From the NCBI GenBank assembly GCA_021904315.1, contig CM038917.1, forward strand, positions 11,206,041 to 11,270,040: a DNA stretch of 64,000 bases. The letters are read 5' to 3'. Shown piece by piece: positions 1 to 12,103 of the stretch. This stretch comes from Sphagnum magellanicum (taxonomy: Eukaryota > Streptophyta > Sphagnopsida > Sphagnales > Sphagnaceae). The translations under genes and the position numbers were made by a program. The notes below the pieces were generated by a model. It worked only from the letters and a program-made list of their open reading frames with translations. It was not told the DNA's origin and searched no databases. The stretch's first letter is position 1, and the number at the start of each line of letters is the position of its first letter.

Positions 1-887
1 CAACCAAGGCAAGGGCTTGCGAAGATGTGGGCCAAAAGCCAACTTGAGAGCCACATTTCATGCTCTCGGGAGCAAAAGAATGCAAGGGAATGAACCCTCA
101 CACTCCTTAATGAGCTCCCACTTTGAGAGTTAGAGTCCAAATGGACTCTCGAATTTTCAAAGGGCGATTGCAGGGGTCAAAACTCATTGGATTAAAAAGT
201 TCATTATATCATTGGAAAACTCTTGGAACGTATATGTTATAACACATGATGCATGACCCATTTAGATACTTAAAACATAAGTTATGGCTAAAAGAAAGGT
301 TGGGAGTCAAATTGTTAATTTGACTCCCAACCACTAAAAGTTGAGAATCGCTCCGATTTCCTTGTGTGCAGGTGGCGTGTTACATATCGTTGGAAAGCTC
401 TCGATGAGGGCTACAACTTTACTTCAAACCTCACCTCAATCGGAGGTTTACACAAAAAGCTATGGGCCTCCAAAATTGCAAAAGTCCCAATTTCGAAAAT
501 TTCGAAACTCCCACTTGGGAGTCCCAGGACAAAATGTCATTTGGGTGCTGGCCCCATGGCTAGGCACAAAATATATTATTAGGGAGAAGGTGGTGGCTTT
601 CCCCAAGATCAAGTTGTGGTGAGTCTTTTAAGTTCGTGTTTGCCCGTGACTTGTCCGTGCACCAAAAGTGTTCAAACCACTCACAAACCAACTTGTTGTT
701 TGGTTTGTGCAGGTTTGTGTGAATAATTGATGCTTGTCACCTTTCCTAATCCTCATCCCAGACCTCCAGCACGCCCCTCTATCCCCAAAGTGCTATGAAT
801 TAGGGAGCGTACCTCGACTCCTTACTCTTCTGCTATTTTCACCTTAGACTTACATTTCAGTTTATCAAGGAGCTTGGGAGTGCGTCA
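1..887 (+). mobile_element. LTR copy A, truncated by the window edge
   Basis: This stretch is homologous by eye, along its whole length, to the reverse complement of 17272-18187 and in part to 18716-19383. Shared blocks include the 'accaaggcaagggctt' start, the repeated 'ggagtccaaatggactc' type block, the AT-rich leader followed by 'gaaggtggtggc', and the end 'tcaaggagcttgggagtg'. The 3' end is set at the CA of 'gcgtca' near 887, matching the end of copy C. About 27 bases of the 5' end lie outside the window. No gag or pol follows, so it is probably a solo LTR. The open frames in it are not conserved between copies and are not genes. Confidence 0.65.
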
Positions 888-2640
888 AACATTACAATTC
901 CAAAAAAAATTCATGAAGTGAAATGAAGTTTGAGCTTGATGTTTACACAAATTTAAACCCTAAACAATGCCTTCGCCTCCTTAAGTGATAGTTGTTGTAT
1001 AGGAACCCTAAACCTTAAACTAATAGATTGAGAATCGGATGGAGGTTCTTTGTGAAAACTTAGGAATTGATTTTCATGACCAATTCTTGTTCATGTGAGA
1101 ATCAAAGGTTTGGTTTTCATTCTAGTTTTCACATATAACTATGTCAATTAATTCTCATTGTGAGAACCAGGTCCAGAATCGGATGACAATTCGAAAATTG
1201 CCCAACACTGGTTTAAACTTTAGATTTTAAGCCTTTCTAGAATTTTTGGTATCTACCACCCTCAGCCTAACTAGATACCAGAATACCTAAATGATTTTGG
1301 CAACAAACTATCAAATAATAATTAAATTTTGAATCTTAACTTCGACACTTGGTTTTATAATTCTAAAAATTTTAGCACGTAATGGTTATTCAAAATAATA
1401 AACAAAATTTTCTTTACAGGTTGTGGACTAGTCTAATGTGTCTAGACTGCCTCAGTGCTAAGTCTCTATGCTTGAAGGTGTGTGTTTCAAACCTGACAAT
1501 TGAATTTTTTTCAATTTTATTAAAATTTTGGCACAAGTGATTAATAAATTTTCAAAATTTTGAAAAAATGAAAAAAAATTAATTTCAAGTATTACCATAC
1601 CTCTTTTACTAGCACCTCAACTTTAAATTGCTCAAAAGATTTCAAGGAGCCTATGAGGTGAGGGACATGACTCATGAGTGAATTAGGCTCTCTTTCCATT
1701 AGGTTGCTATGATCACTCTTACCATATACTGTGATAATAGCATACTAATAGAAAGCTACTGAAATGGAGCCCAGTTTCTTGTTGCATGGTCATGCTCTTC
1801 CCCCTTGGAGAGCTCTACGTGGACTCGAAATTTGTAGGTAATTAATGGTAAAAACGTTGGGAACATTCATATGTAAAACCGTTTGTAAGGAACTCAGGGG
1901 AACATATTATCCCATGAAAGAGGATAAGGAGTGTCATGCTTTGATGATTCAAAAGTTGTTGATTCATAGCTCACACAACTTTGCATTTGATCAATGTTTG
2001 ACCTGGACCACAGAGATCATTATGACTTGAGCTTAGATGGAACAAATGTAATGAAAAGCTCCTCTTCAGACAGAATCTATGATCCTAGCAGCATAATGGA
2101 AAGAGACCCAACGTCCGCTTAAAGTTTCAATGCATTTATGTATCTCAAGTGCATTTAAGAATTGAAATTGTTAGATAGCCAAAAATAGCGGGGTCCATAT
2201 TAATTAGTGGACGGGTGCATTTCCAGCTTAGAATTCTTTCCCTCAATTGCCTTTTTTTATTGGTCCATCACAAAAAAAGTTTTGAAACTTTGGAGACTCC
2301 CCATTATAGAAGTATTTCACTCCAAACAATCAAACATCTAAGTCCCAATTTTCGCCCACCAATATAGGTTCCAAGACATTGGGCAAAGCATATGGGACAA
2401 AGTGAGGTGATCTTGAGAACATATTGGGGAACACATTGGGAACTTGAGAACCATGTTAGGAAACCCATTGAGATCTTGAGGGAGTATATTGAGAACTTGA
2501 TGGGAACACATTGGGAACAAATGGATCAAAACACCCCTCTCGACCCTCCCCAAAAGAAAAAAAAACTTGCTCTATTGGGTGTGTGCTACAATTCCGCATT
2601 GGATGAGCAGAATTTCTATTGCTAATTGTGTTCATAGCCT
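888..2640. other. AT-rich intergenic DNA with repeat fragments
   Basis: No coding region is recognisable. It holds an AACC/GGTT-rich block at 1030-1211 that ends in 'cccaacactgg', a terminus seen at several other sites, then a tRNA-related repeat (see 1318-1600). At 2390-2525 there is a run of degenerate direct repeats around 'acattgggaac'. Confidence 0.5.
1318..1600 (+). repeat. tRNA-related dispersed repeat, copy 1
   Basis: It aligns by eye with 4510-4800. Both copies share 'aaattttgaatcttaactt', the 'cacttggtttt' block, a tRNA-like centre, and a tail with 'ttggcacaagt'. The centre (about 1423-1495) has a 'tctagactgc' stem-like segment and ends in 'gtttcaaacc', which resembles a Pol III B box. 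This suggests a tRNA-derived SINE, but homology reaches about 100 bp upstream of the tRNA-like part. The element may therefore be composite. Confidence 0.45.
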
Positions 2641-4120
2641 ATTTTTAACCTAGGCTAATGACGATGGAAAAAATTGCGTGAGTTCATTTGAAAATTGACT
2701 AAGAACCCCAAAAGGAAATGAAAGAAAGAAAAGATTGTTGACAATTTGATGGACTAAGATCAATTCCAAGGGAAAGCATTTAAATGACTCAAGTAAACTA
2801 TAATTTGGATGAAAATCAGGTTCCAAATAAGGTGAAATTGAATCTAGATTTACAAATATGCACAAGATACAATGCTCTCCAACACCAAGGTTTTTTTTTC
2901 CTGTTTCCCCCCCCAAATTTTGTAGTTTCAAAAGTTTGGTGATTTTTTCCAAAATTTTTCCATAATTTCCAAATCTGCAACTAACAAATTCCAAAAAAAT
3001 TGTTGCCACAGTGTGAAAATTAGCCCAACAAAAAAAAAAACACTGGCAAACTGGCAATCACAATGATTAATCCATATGGTGGCATTTTAATAATCCTCCT
3101 TGTATACACCATAAGAATCTCATGTTTATGGAAGGGGGGGGGGGTAAGGAAATAAGTTGCACACTATTTTCAATGTGGTAGACCCACCTACATTGGTCGG
3201 TGGATCTCCTCTATTTTGCCAAAGCTTCTTTCAGCCTGGAAAGGCTAAACAGGTGGCATCACTTTTGTCTGCACTTCCTTGCACAGAATTTTTCTATAGT
3301 ATTTTCTCTAACCCTCCTGCCAGTGGAGGTCTGATGGTGACCAGGAAACATGTGAACTGCCATCATGCCCTGGGTCCTGGAAATGTTTGATGTCTTGTCC
3401 AACAAGTTGTGACTCATCTTTGGAGTCAATCTGTGGCTGCTCCGTATATTATAGTAGAAACTGAACATGGTGTACATGTGAGGAAGGGCCACTACAACAA
3501 AAGGGTGTGTTCATGTATCTCAGGCAATTTCACTGCATTTTGAGTGAATTCATTCATTGGTCACAATGAACAAGATTTATGGGTCTTGTAATGAATTCAC
3601 TAATCTAATGCACAAAGAACAAAGACTAGTGAATTGCACCCACATCTTGTAATAGTCATATAAAAAAAGCACTTCCACTGAAGCAAGTCAATTACATTTG
3701 GATTAATTCAGATTTCAAAGATACCATTCCCACACAACTGGCCAATTTTGTTAGACTGAAATCAAAGGAGTAACAAATCAGCATTTGTTAGAATCAAGTA
3801 AGCATGCACAAACCCACACATTCCAACTCCAAGAATTTTTACATTGGAGAGGGGTAAGTGATCTGACACATGATTTTGTGTGGGTTGGATAGTGGGCCCA
3901 TATGAAACACTTTTCCATTGGGTTCAGTTCCCACAGTGACTAGCTCAATTTCTTTTTTATCTACTTACCTCTTGACAACCCATTAGCTAACTACTAACCA
4001 TCTACATGCATCTACTTCACCCAGGATCTATTTAACCATATACATGCATCTCACTCAAGAAGATGAATGCAAATGTGCTCATTCACCCTGGCAGCATTGT
4101 AGGTGCATGACAAACTTTTT
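2641..4120. other. intergenic, no gene seen
   Basis: Low-complexity A/T runs and short C and G tracts, with only short open frames that look like chance. At 3490 there is a sequence resembling a CACTA transposon terminus (see findings). At 3955-4110 there is a copy of the 'GTAGGTAAGTAGG' family in reverse orientation, recognised by 'tctacttacctc' and 'ctactaaccatctacatgc'. Confidence 0.4.
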
Positions 4121-4127
4121 ATTATTG

Positions 4128-4405
4128 GCAAAATTTTGTCAAGAAGAGAAAACTTTAATTTGGTAAATGAAGCAGTTTTGAAGGTTTTCAATTGCTAGAA
4201 GTGAGGAAACAATAGTAGAATTTTCCAGATTCCTGTATTTGGTTTTCAGCGTGTAGCCAAAATTATAGAAAGATTAACAATACATAATTCGTATATAGCC
4301 AGATTTGGTTCCTAGGCATGATGGCCACTTACTTTTTCTACATCTTCTTATGGATGATTGCCACTTTGACTACAAACAAAAACTCAAAAAAAATAACACT
4401 GGTGC
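4128..4405 (+). repeat. AGCCA/TGGC family repeat, copy near 4.3 kb
   Basis: It contains 'tatagccagatttgg', 'gatggccact', 'ggatgattgccactttg', 'ctacaaacaaaaa' and a terminus 'aaataacactgg'. The same order of blocks occurs at 12935-13193 and twice at 49340-49765, so this is one dispersed family. No coding capacity is visible. The terminal 'cactg' would fit a hAT-type end, but I found no flanking duplication. Confidence 0.55.
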
Positions 4406-4509
4406 AGGGTTCACCCTGGCAATAGGAATGGCAACTATGCCCCCACCTTCCCCAGCCCCAAAACCACTCCCATCCCATGATCAAATACCGTACTCCGTGA
4501 TGAGATTCA

Positions 4510-4800
4510 GCAACAAACTGGCAAATGATGAATTAAATTTTAAATCTTAACTTCAGCACTTGGTTTTTTAATTCTTGAATTTTTTGGCAGGTAATCATTA
4601 TATAAAATAACAAACCCATTTTTAAAAAGTTTGTGAGAGACAGCAGGCTAGTGTGTCCAGACTGTCTGAGTCTTAAATTCTTGAATTTGAAGGTTTGCAG
4701 TTGAAACCTCACAGTCGAAAATAAATTATTCAGGTTCCTAATTTTATAAAAAATTTGGCACAAGTAATAAAAAATATTTTTTCAAAAATTCGACAAAACA
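4510..4800 (+). repeat. tRNA-related dispersed repeat, copy 2
   Basis: Second copy of the repeat at 1318-1600. The tRNA-like centre runs from about 4640 to 4715, with 'gtgtccagactgtctgag' and a B-box-like 'gttgaaacc'. The tail again carries 'aatttggcacaagtaat'. Divergence between the copies suggests old insertions. Confidence 0.45.
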
Positions 4801-6180
4801 AAAAATAATTTAATATATGCCAAAATCGTGCAGGTACTATGGTACTACTTACACAACTGCAAGATTCTCTCCTGAAAGGGGGGCTTAGCACCAACCAATG
4901 TCTGTTGTAACTTGCAAGTATGGTAGTGGACGAATCACTATCCTTGAGAACAAATGTGACTTGCTAGTTTGGTAGACTTACTTACATCTTGTCACAAAAC
5001 AACAATTGCAGAAGATGCCTGGACTGTGTCCCCAATACCTATTTCAGATTGGATAGTGAACCTGGTTTCAAGCCAACCAAACCCAGGGTTTCTCTTCTGT
5101 CTACTATGGAGATCCAATCTACTTGGACCCATCTCCTCCTTGGGACCTCTCCCAAGGCACAATATTTTGTGTGAAGATTGGATATTGTCGGATCTCTCAA
5201 ACCGAAGAAGCTTTGCACAATTTTTCCTGACTACTATGGATCACAAAAGCTTTCTTCTTAAAAGGAGTTCAATTTTATGTAAACTTGTCAAACTTTAATA
5301 CACTAGTGTGGCATGCGCTCTTGGCACAAGTCTAAACATGATCATGTAATTGCTCCAAGTATGAACATGCCCCCCTACTGATAAGGCTCAATTGTGAAAT
5401 TTTTATTTTAAATTTTAGATAAATTTCTTGTGAAAAAAATAATTCAAAATTCAATATCTGGCCCCCCCCCCCCCCCCCCCCCAAGGTCTAAAGTTTATGA
5501 GATCATCTCCAAGAAACTTCATTCATCCATCAAGGGCTTTCTAACAGTATCAAAAGCTTGCCCTAATCTTCCTAAAGTATTTAGTTTTGATTTTATGGAA
5601 TTTTCACCAACAATTTTTTTAAATACTTAACAAGGTTTGTATCATAAGTCTTAACCTAGCAATCCACCCTGGTGCACAGTTACTCAATGAAGGCTTTCAA
5701 ACAGTATCAAGAGTGCCATGTAAGCAAGGTACAAACCTTGGTTCGAGAGCTTTTCAAGTGAGAAACAAAACAAAACATACAAAACAAACAAACAAACAAC
5801 CTCCCACTCAATTTTGTCGATGAAAGTACTATTTTTCAATCAAGGCTCCATATACTTTACAGACTTCTCTCTCTCTCTCACTTCGTGACTTAGTCAGATT
5901 TTGAGGAATTTAACAGCCATAATAGCAATAGCAATTATTACGTAGATTATTCCAGTGTAAAAAATCTGCAAAATCTGAATGCTTTGGATAACCCAGCGAA
6001 TGATTAGTTACCATTATATGGTACGGAACTATATGCATGAACAGATGGTAAAATCCTAAGAGCAAATTGAGCCAAACTCCATATGTGAGCCTCAACCCAT
6101 GTCTACTAAATAGAAATCATATATATTAATTCACTTGGTCTGTCTGTGACGGTGGGCCAGCACGGCCGGGCTGAGCATGG
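4801..6180. other. intergenic, no gene seen
   Basis: Mixed sequence without recognisable coding or RNA genes. A pure C tract of 21 bases lies at 5462-5482, and short CT and CAAA microsatellites lie near 5775-5880. Confidence 0.4.
5462..5482. repeat. poly-C tract
   Basis: An uninterrupted run of 21 cytosines, one of several long G or C homopolymers in the window (also at 38423-38448 and 46952-46982). They stand out in AT-rich DNA and are likely length-polymorphic or error-prone in assembly. Confidence 0.9.
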
Positions 6181-6210
6181 GAGAGGTTCAGGTTCGTCCA
6201 CAACAAGTTC

Positions 6211-6368
6211 AGGCATCCAGTGGATGGATGGTGCGCCAGTGGGTGCTGAATCACTCTGGCCCAGTGTGATCCGATGGAAATCAATGTTCAGGCATCCAGT
6301 GGATGGATGGTGCGCCAGTGAGTGCTGAATCACTCTGGCCCGGTGTGATCCGATGGAAACCGGTGTTT
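6211..6368 (+). repeat. 79-bp tandem duplication
   Basis: Two nearly identical units start at 6211 and 6290. Each begins 'aggcatccagtggatgg' and continues through 'gcgccagtg' and 'aatcactctggcc' to 'gatccgatggaaa'. 'catccagtggatg' is an imperfect palindrome. A related 50-bp pair with the same palindrome lies at 61991-62090. Confidence 0.85.
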
Positions 6369-7850
6369 AGTAGCAATTGGAAAAATATAAAAAATCGCTA
6401 GTTCCATTTTTTAGTTTATTGAATTTTTGAGAACCGTGAGTACGAATGGTAAGAATCACCCTTCTAAGCTAATGGTCATTGGTTCCAGTGTTGGTTCCAG
6501 TTTTTTGAAATTTTTTCCCCATAATCAAAGAATCATCAATTCCGGTTCTTTCAAAAGAAGAACCAGAGGTTTTACGAAAGAACCAATAAAAAAGCACACT
6601 GATTCTTAGACTTTCTTTTTTTTTCCTGAATATTTGGGAATCGTGGTTATATAACCACATCGATTGTTTGAAAATTTTAAAAAGCGACCGCTAAGTGAGT
6701 GGTGCATACCCAGAGGGCATCTTTCACTATTGCACTGCATCAGTGCCGTGCTGTGCCTGCAAGGCACGGGTTACCACTAGTTGAAAGTAAGTTATGTATG
6801 AGGTTCTGTGAGCCCCTGTTATTTTCAGTTGTCTTGCATCCAGCCTCTCGTCCGTCACCCATGCCCTGGTTTGTCCCTCATCCACCTACTTTCTGTTGTA
6901 GGGGAGGTTCCTGTACAAGTGGGTTCTCCTGAGAATTGCCCATCATGATATTCCAAACAAAATAAACTGGACCCCACTAAGTTAGACTCAATCCAAAACA
7001 CTGGAGCTTTTTAGAAGCATTTCTGGTGTGAGGCATTGCACAAAAGTCCCATCCTTCAATCAAAGTTGGTATGTTATGTCCCCCACAATGTCAAGTTTTA
7101 ATTCAATCTTTAGAAATTCCAACATGCCCCCAAATATGGGTGTAAACTACTCTTTCATAATTTATCTGATGATTTGTATAGAAATGTTGTAGTGGGATAA
7201 CTTTATATCACAAAATTCAGTGAATCTTGTACCAGTCCAAAAAAAGAAGTGTTGCATAGATGCAAAATTTTGCACCAAAAAAAAAAGGTTGAGTAGAAAC
7301 AAAATTTGTCTTTTTTGAAAGTCATAACTGCAATTATTATGAATGCTTTTAGTAGGAAAGAAAGGATGAACAATTTTAGCACCTTTGATGGCTCTATCAC
7401 TAATTTCCAGCAAAAAGAATTTCATGTTTTCACCACTATGAGCAAACACCCTTGAAGCTCCACCAACCTACGACCCAAGCTCCACTAAACTTTGACAGGT
7501 CTACTATCACCAACCACCACCCCAAGCTCCAGGCCCCAGCAGCATACTTCACATCATTCAAAGCCACTATTAGTGATCACGAGTTCATTGTAGCTCGAAA
7601 TTGAACTTGACATAACTAACTTTACAAAAGGTGCCTTTTGTAAACAAGAAGATTTTACAAGTGCCTTGATTACTCAGAAAACCCACAATTCCCCAGTGAC
7701 AGAATTCCCATGTAATGTGACAGGAAAAACACCTGTTATGCAAGTTCAGGGTGGGCAGTAACTTTGCTGATCTCTTTCGGCCCTTCACCTCTCTGCTACA
7801 CACAAAGATCTCAAAACTTTCATGAACCAGAGAGGAAAATTTTTCTTCAC
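6369..7850. other. intergenic, no gene seen
   Basis: At 6430-6660 there is an AACC/GGTT-rich low-complexity block like those near 25.6 and 38.2 kb. The rest has no recognisable coding sequence. Confidence 0.4.
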
Positions 7851-8419
7851 GGTTTAAGAATCACCCTTTCGTTTTGATAGCTGCTGTCAATGATCTCTAA
7901 ATCTATGAAGGATGGTGGGAGCCATATGGGTAATCTATTTACACTTTGAAAGAACCAGTGTATGTGCTCCCTGCTGCTACTTCAGCCCAACATATTAGAC
8001 ACCCCCCGGCAAAAGTTTTTGAAAACAGGTCTGTGACTGGTTCAAGACAAATGACAAGCTACCCACTCCCCTCCCAGAAACCCCACATGGTTTCCACTCC
8101 CATTCAAAATAGAATTGACAGTACTCAGGACAAGAACAAGAATCAGGGGTGTAATCTCACCAGCATTTGGCTTCGTCAGGACATCTATTGGCCTTTGAGC
8201 TGCCAGCCACCTTGCACCTGTCTGGTGGTGGCAGACTTCTGCTGAAGATAGCTGCATTTTCAAGAGGACCTGAACCTCTACACACAAGGACAGTGTCCAA
8301 TTTTCAGAGGAAAAGCAGGATCTGCTGGTGATTCTAACAAAGTTCTTAGGGTTACTGTACACATCTTGAAGTAGTAACATAAGCAAATCAACCCCCAGAG
8401 GAGTTTAACATCCATTCCT
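7851..8419 (-). other. probable 3' flank / 3' UTR of the bHLH gene
   Basis: Sequence downstream of the bHLH stop codon on the minus strand. It is less AT-rich than the flanking repeats and has no repeat family I recognise. The transcript end cannot be placed from the sequence. Confidence 0.35.
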
Positions 8420-10545
8420 TTACAACTGGGAGCTTCCCTGACCTTCTGCCTTCAACCCTTTCACCTCCCTCATTTCTTGCATCGCCCTCAATTCAACAAC
8501 TGTGTCCGAAAGATCCTGCACTTTCTGTTTGAGCTGTTTCACATATTCAACTGCTTCATCCAGCATATCTGATGTGTTGGTTTGCTTGTCCATATTGGGG
8601 ACCAAGTCTTGCAACCTCTTCATGCGCTCAGTAATCTTTGTTCGGCGTATACGCTCAGCAATGCTACGGGGATGAGTGGCACATCCACGCTTTGCTCGAG
8701 CTCGGCATGGCACTGAGATGTCAGCTAGGTCATCAAATCCTGGACTGGACGGCCTGTTCATGGTTGCAGGAAGACTTGAATGCCTAATCAAGGTGCCTGG
8801 CTCCCCAAGACCCCTGAGCGAGCCTTCCCCGGACACACCTGTGTCATTCATGGTGTCACTCAGGACTCCACAAAGTCGCTTGCCTGCAATAAGATCCACT
8901 GGACAACCAAAGAAAGGGCACTGTGCTCAATTATCTGCAGAGCAGAAGAAATATCGCAACTCATACAAGCAAAACATTATGATCAAAAGAGAGTTTACAT
9001 TAACAGAAACCCATCTTGTCATCTAGAAGGTTATCTGTGACATTGTTGCCCAGAAGATTCAGGAGACTCATCTAGGTTTAACTGCTGAGCTGCTGCAATG
9101 GAATTGTGAAATTGTAGAGCCAGACCGCAATATGAAAGAAGATGAAACAGTCAAATTCTGTACCTGAACTTGGCAGGGAGTTCCACAGTCTTCCTGAAGA
9201 TGTATCATTGAGGAAGAAAGAGTCATCTGTTGAGTACATTGAGGCTTTGCCACTTGCACGGTCAGCACCAGTCTCCTCAGATGTTCCACCAGATAAACTC
9301 TCATCAGGGGATGTCATGCCTGGAATTTGTGGACTAGGACCTGTCTCATCAATGCTATCTTTCAAATCTGCAAGCCAGTCTGCAGGTAAACTGCTCTGAC
9401 GAAAAAGGTTTACTTTGGGAGGTCGAGGCTTCTTCCCCAACCTTTTAGCTGCAGGACAGAGAAAACACTCCAAATCACAAATCCATTCTTTCTTTGAGTG
9501 ACCCAAAAGAGCTTGAGAAAAATTCTGGAGTCCAGCTCTTTGATCATCAAATCGTTTTTTTTCCAAGGGCACAGAGAAAGTATGTACCAGGCATTGACTC
9601 TTGCTTCACACCCAACATGGAGGTAGTAGTAACAAGGGAAGATTGCTTCTTGGGTTCCATCATTGGAGGTGAAAGAAACTGGCTGTACTGGTGTGAGGAG
9701 GATGTTGAGACACCACCCAAGAGCTTGTCTGTCTCCATGGGCTGAGGATCACCCTCTGTGATGGGAGTCAGATTGTTGTTGCCTGAGAAGAATGAATGAG
9801 ACATAAGGCTGCTTGATTCATGATTGTGGCCATCATGATTCCTGTTGGTGCCATGGTCAGAATTATTTTTGTTCCCCGGCAGCAGGAGTACCGCTGGACT
9901 TGAGACCTGCTGGGAGGAGAAAGCAACCTCATCTGCCAAATTCTGTAGCAAAGAGCTTGGAGCTGAGTGATAGCGTTGTAAACAACCCCCAGAAAAGGAA
10001 GGAGAACTCAAACCACCTGACGATGTAGCAGCAGCAGCAGCATCCAAAGTTGCAGGACGAAACCTGGAATTGTTATTGCCACGAGCATTTGCTGCTGCTG
10101 CTATCTCCATGACTCGAATTTTGACTTCCAGGTCTGATTTAGTTTGCTCATCGTTGTTGCTGAACGGCCACAGACTCGGTTGCTGCTGCTGCAAAGGCAT
10201 TGATCTATTGGGCACTCTTGTGGTTGTCTGCAAAAGGACATTGGGGAAGGTCTCCATTGCAGACGCGTTGTTCACTCCCCTGGCAGATGCAGCAGCAGGC
10301 TGCCTTCCAGGGCCGCTAGAAGAAGAGAATCCGAGTCCTTGATGAAGTGAGGACGAGACGTAGTGAGAAGAGAAATTGGCGCTGTTGGTGTGTATGTGCT
10401 CTGCTGCTCCTGAAGACAGCTCCATCATGCCCGCCGGTGCGGTCGTCGCTAGAGCCATGACACTTGCTAGAGTCGACTGAGCAGGGTTATGCTCGTCACT
10501 TTGCAGCATTGCGTTCAGCTCTTCGTCAACGATGCAGCAGCTCAT
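8420..10545 (-). CDS. bHLH transcription factor, FBH/AKS (group IX) type
   Basis: Three exons on the minus strand: 10545-9588, 9448-9164 and 8883-8420. Both introns are GT-AG and phase 1, and the spliced frame gives 568 residues. The start is the first in-frame ATG, opening [10 protein letters not shown]. The basic helix-loop-helix lies at about residues 478-540, with '[20 protein letters not shown]' from residue 484 and the loop motif '[15 protein letters not shown]', diagnostic of the subfamily that includes Arabidopsis bHLH80, 81, 122, 128, 129 and 130. These are E-box-binding nuclear factors; FBH members activate CONSTANS, and AKS members act in guard cells under ABA-dependent phosphorylation. 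The Ser-centred motifs '[10 protein letters not shown]' (191-200) and 'RQSSLP' (336-341) resemble AKS phosphorylation/14-3-3 sites as I recall them. The N-terminal half is Ser-, Asn- and Gln-rich and probably disordered. The whole bHLH lies in one exon, although relatives usually have introns there. The family is certain; the exact orthologue is not. Confidence 0.93.
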
Positions 10546-10700
10546 ACCTGAAGAAGAAGAAGCCGTCGAAGAAACAACCACAACAGTTCTATTCTTCTCA
10601 GCTGACAGCAAGAGTAGAATTGACAGACGAGACAACTAGATCGGTATCCCTTCTGCAAGCCTGAAACAATCTCTATCGTTTGCAGGATTCCTCTAATGCG
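10546..10700 (-). other. bHLH 5' leader
   Basis: Sequence between the inferred start of transcription (about 30 bp downstream of the TATA box) and the ATG. The coding frame stays open upstream to about 10635 but has no ATG, so 10545 is the best start. A spliced upstream exon cannot be excluded. Confidence 0.4.
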
Positions 10701-10707
10701 CTTCAAC

Positions 10708-10717
10708 TATTTAAATA
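10708..10717 (-). promoter_or_regulatory. TATA box of the bHLH gene
   Basis: 'tatttaaata', a strong palindromic TATA element about 165 bp upstream of the bHLH ATG and in GC-richer surroundings. It implies a leader of about 130 nt. Confidence 0.6.
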
Positions 10718-12103
10718 CACGAGACTCTTCGAGACAGACTAGGACAATAACAAACGGAAAACTGTAATGTACTACCAGAGCGAGCGACGCATCCGGCCGG
10801 CTACCGATGCTACCTCCTGTGCCGTTACAAAGTTCTTCACCAGCACTGCATCAGTTCCGGATCTCCTAATGACATCCTTGGCTCCGTGTTGTACGGTTTG
10901 TGACGCTGAGAAAGAATTCTGCAGCGTCTCTAGTCTCCGATACTACAGTTCCGGTTGCAAGAATCCACAAGAAAATTATAGATCGTCCAAGTGCTTGCAA
11001 GCGAGCATGCGCTTCCTGGTCGCCGCAGCAGCAATCGCAAATTCGGGAAGCAGTAATTCATAGCCGTGTTAGTTACGAGGAGCAGGAGGAGCAGGTTACC
11101 TGCCATAGAGCTATGCCGTAGTAGGCTCGTCAACGTGGCCGCCGTGATCATGCGATACTCGACCAAAAGCCGTGCCGCTCGCTCACATTCTTCCTCGCAT
11201 AATCACTCGCCATCGCTCTTCCTGCCAACAACCTTGTTCCTTGGCCTTCATTTTCCGCGTCTTTCGCAGCAAGAGCAAGAAGCCACGATCTACAAAAATT
11301 TCTGAGGAAAAAAAGAGAAGAAAAATTGAATCTCTATTTTCTTTTTCCCCTACAGGCAGGCTTCAAGAAAATCTCCCCTGACAACCAGCACGACTTCCCG
11401 CATACATAATAGGTGCCAACTCTCCACCAGACATGGCTATGACCAACGCCAAAAAAGCAAATCCTTACTCTCTTATTTCTTTTATATAAAAGAAAAAAAA
11501 AGAGAAAAAACTCATCTACCGTGCAAATCTACTCCAAACGAAGCTCCAATGTCTCTCCTCGCTGTTCATAGCCTTAAGAAAATCGTTAGAGAGAGGAAAA
11601 CGATGGCATCATTTTCAACCTCCCGGCCCGACACTATTCTACGGCTGAAAATAAAGAAAGGCAAAAAAGGTGATGCAGGAACAAACAACAAAAGCAGAGG
11701 CTAGTACTTACCAAGCACGAATCCGGACCAAGCAAGCGCAAATCCGAACCAAGCAGAACAAGGCTGGTTTCCTCAGAAACTACGCAAGCCTGCGCTGATG
11801 TCAGAGAGCAAGTGAAAAGCGCGGCTGGGCCCCGTAGCGAGTGAATGTACCGTAGGCTTGTGCGCGTGCACCTCTCGTGCCATCCCTCCCACCGCAAGCC
11901 GCCACCAGCAGCGGCGTCGTCGTCTTCCTTGCGTCGTCGACCGCGCACGCACCGCACAACAGCGACGGTACAACGAACGTACGGCGCGGCATCTTCTCGG
12001 ACGAGAACAGAACCGTTGGATCGTCTGCTTCCCGACCTCTCGGCCGTCGATTCACAGATGCCGTAGCGAAAGAAAGGCAGACAGACTATCGGGACGACTC
12101 GCA
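10718..12103 (-). promoter_or_regulatory. GC-rich upstream region of the bHLH gene
   Basis: About 1.4 kb of non-repetitive DNA, clearly GC-richer than the surrounding repeats. It has open frames on both strands that look like a composition effect. A 'tgggccc' site-II-like motif lies near 11826. It is probably the promoter or an upstream 5' exon and intron of the bHLH gene. It stops abruptly at the repeat beginning near 12104. Confidence 0.4.

Noticed and set aside
1-887. 93-residue frame at 341-622 as a gene
   Set aside because: It lies inside an LTR, and the frame is not kept in the other copies.
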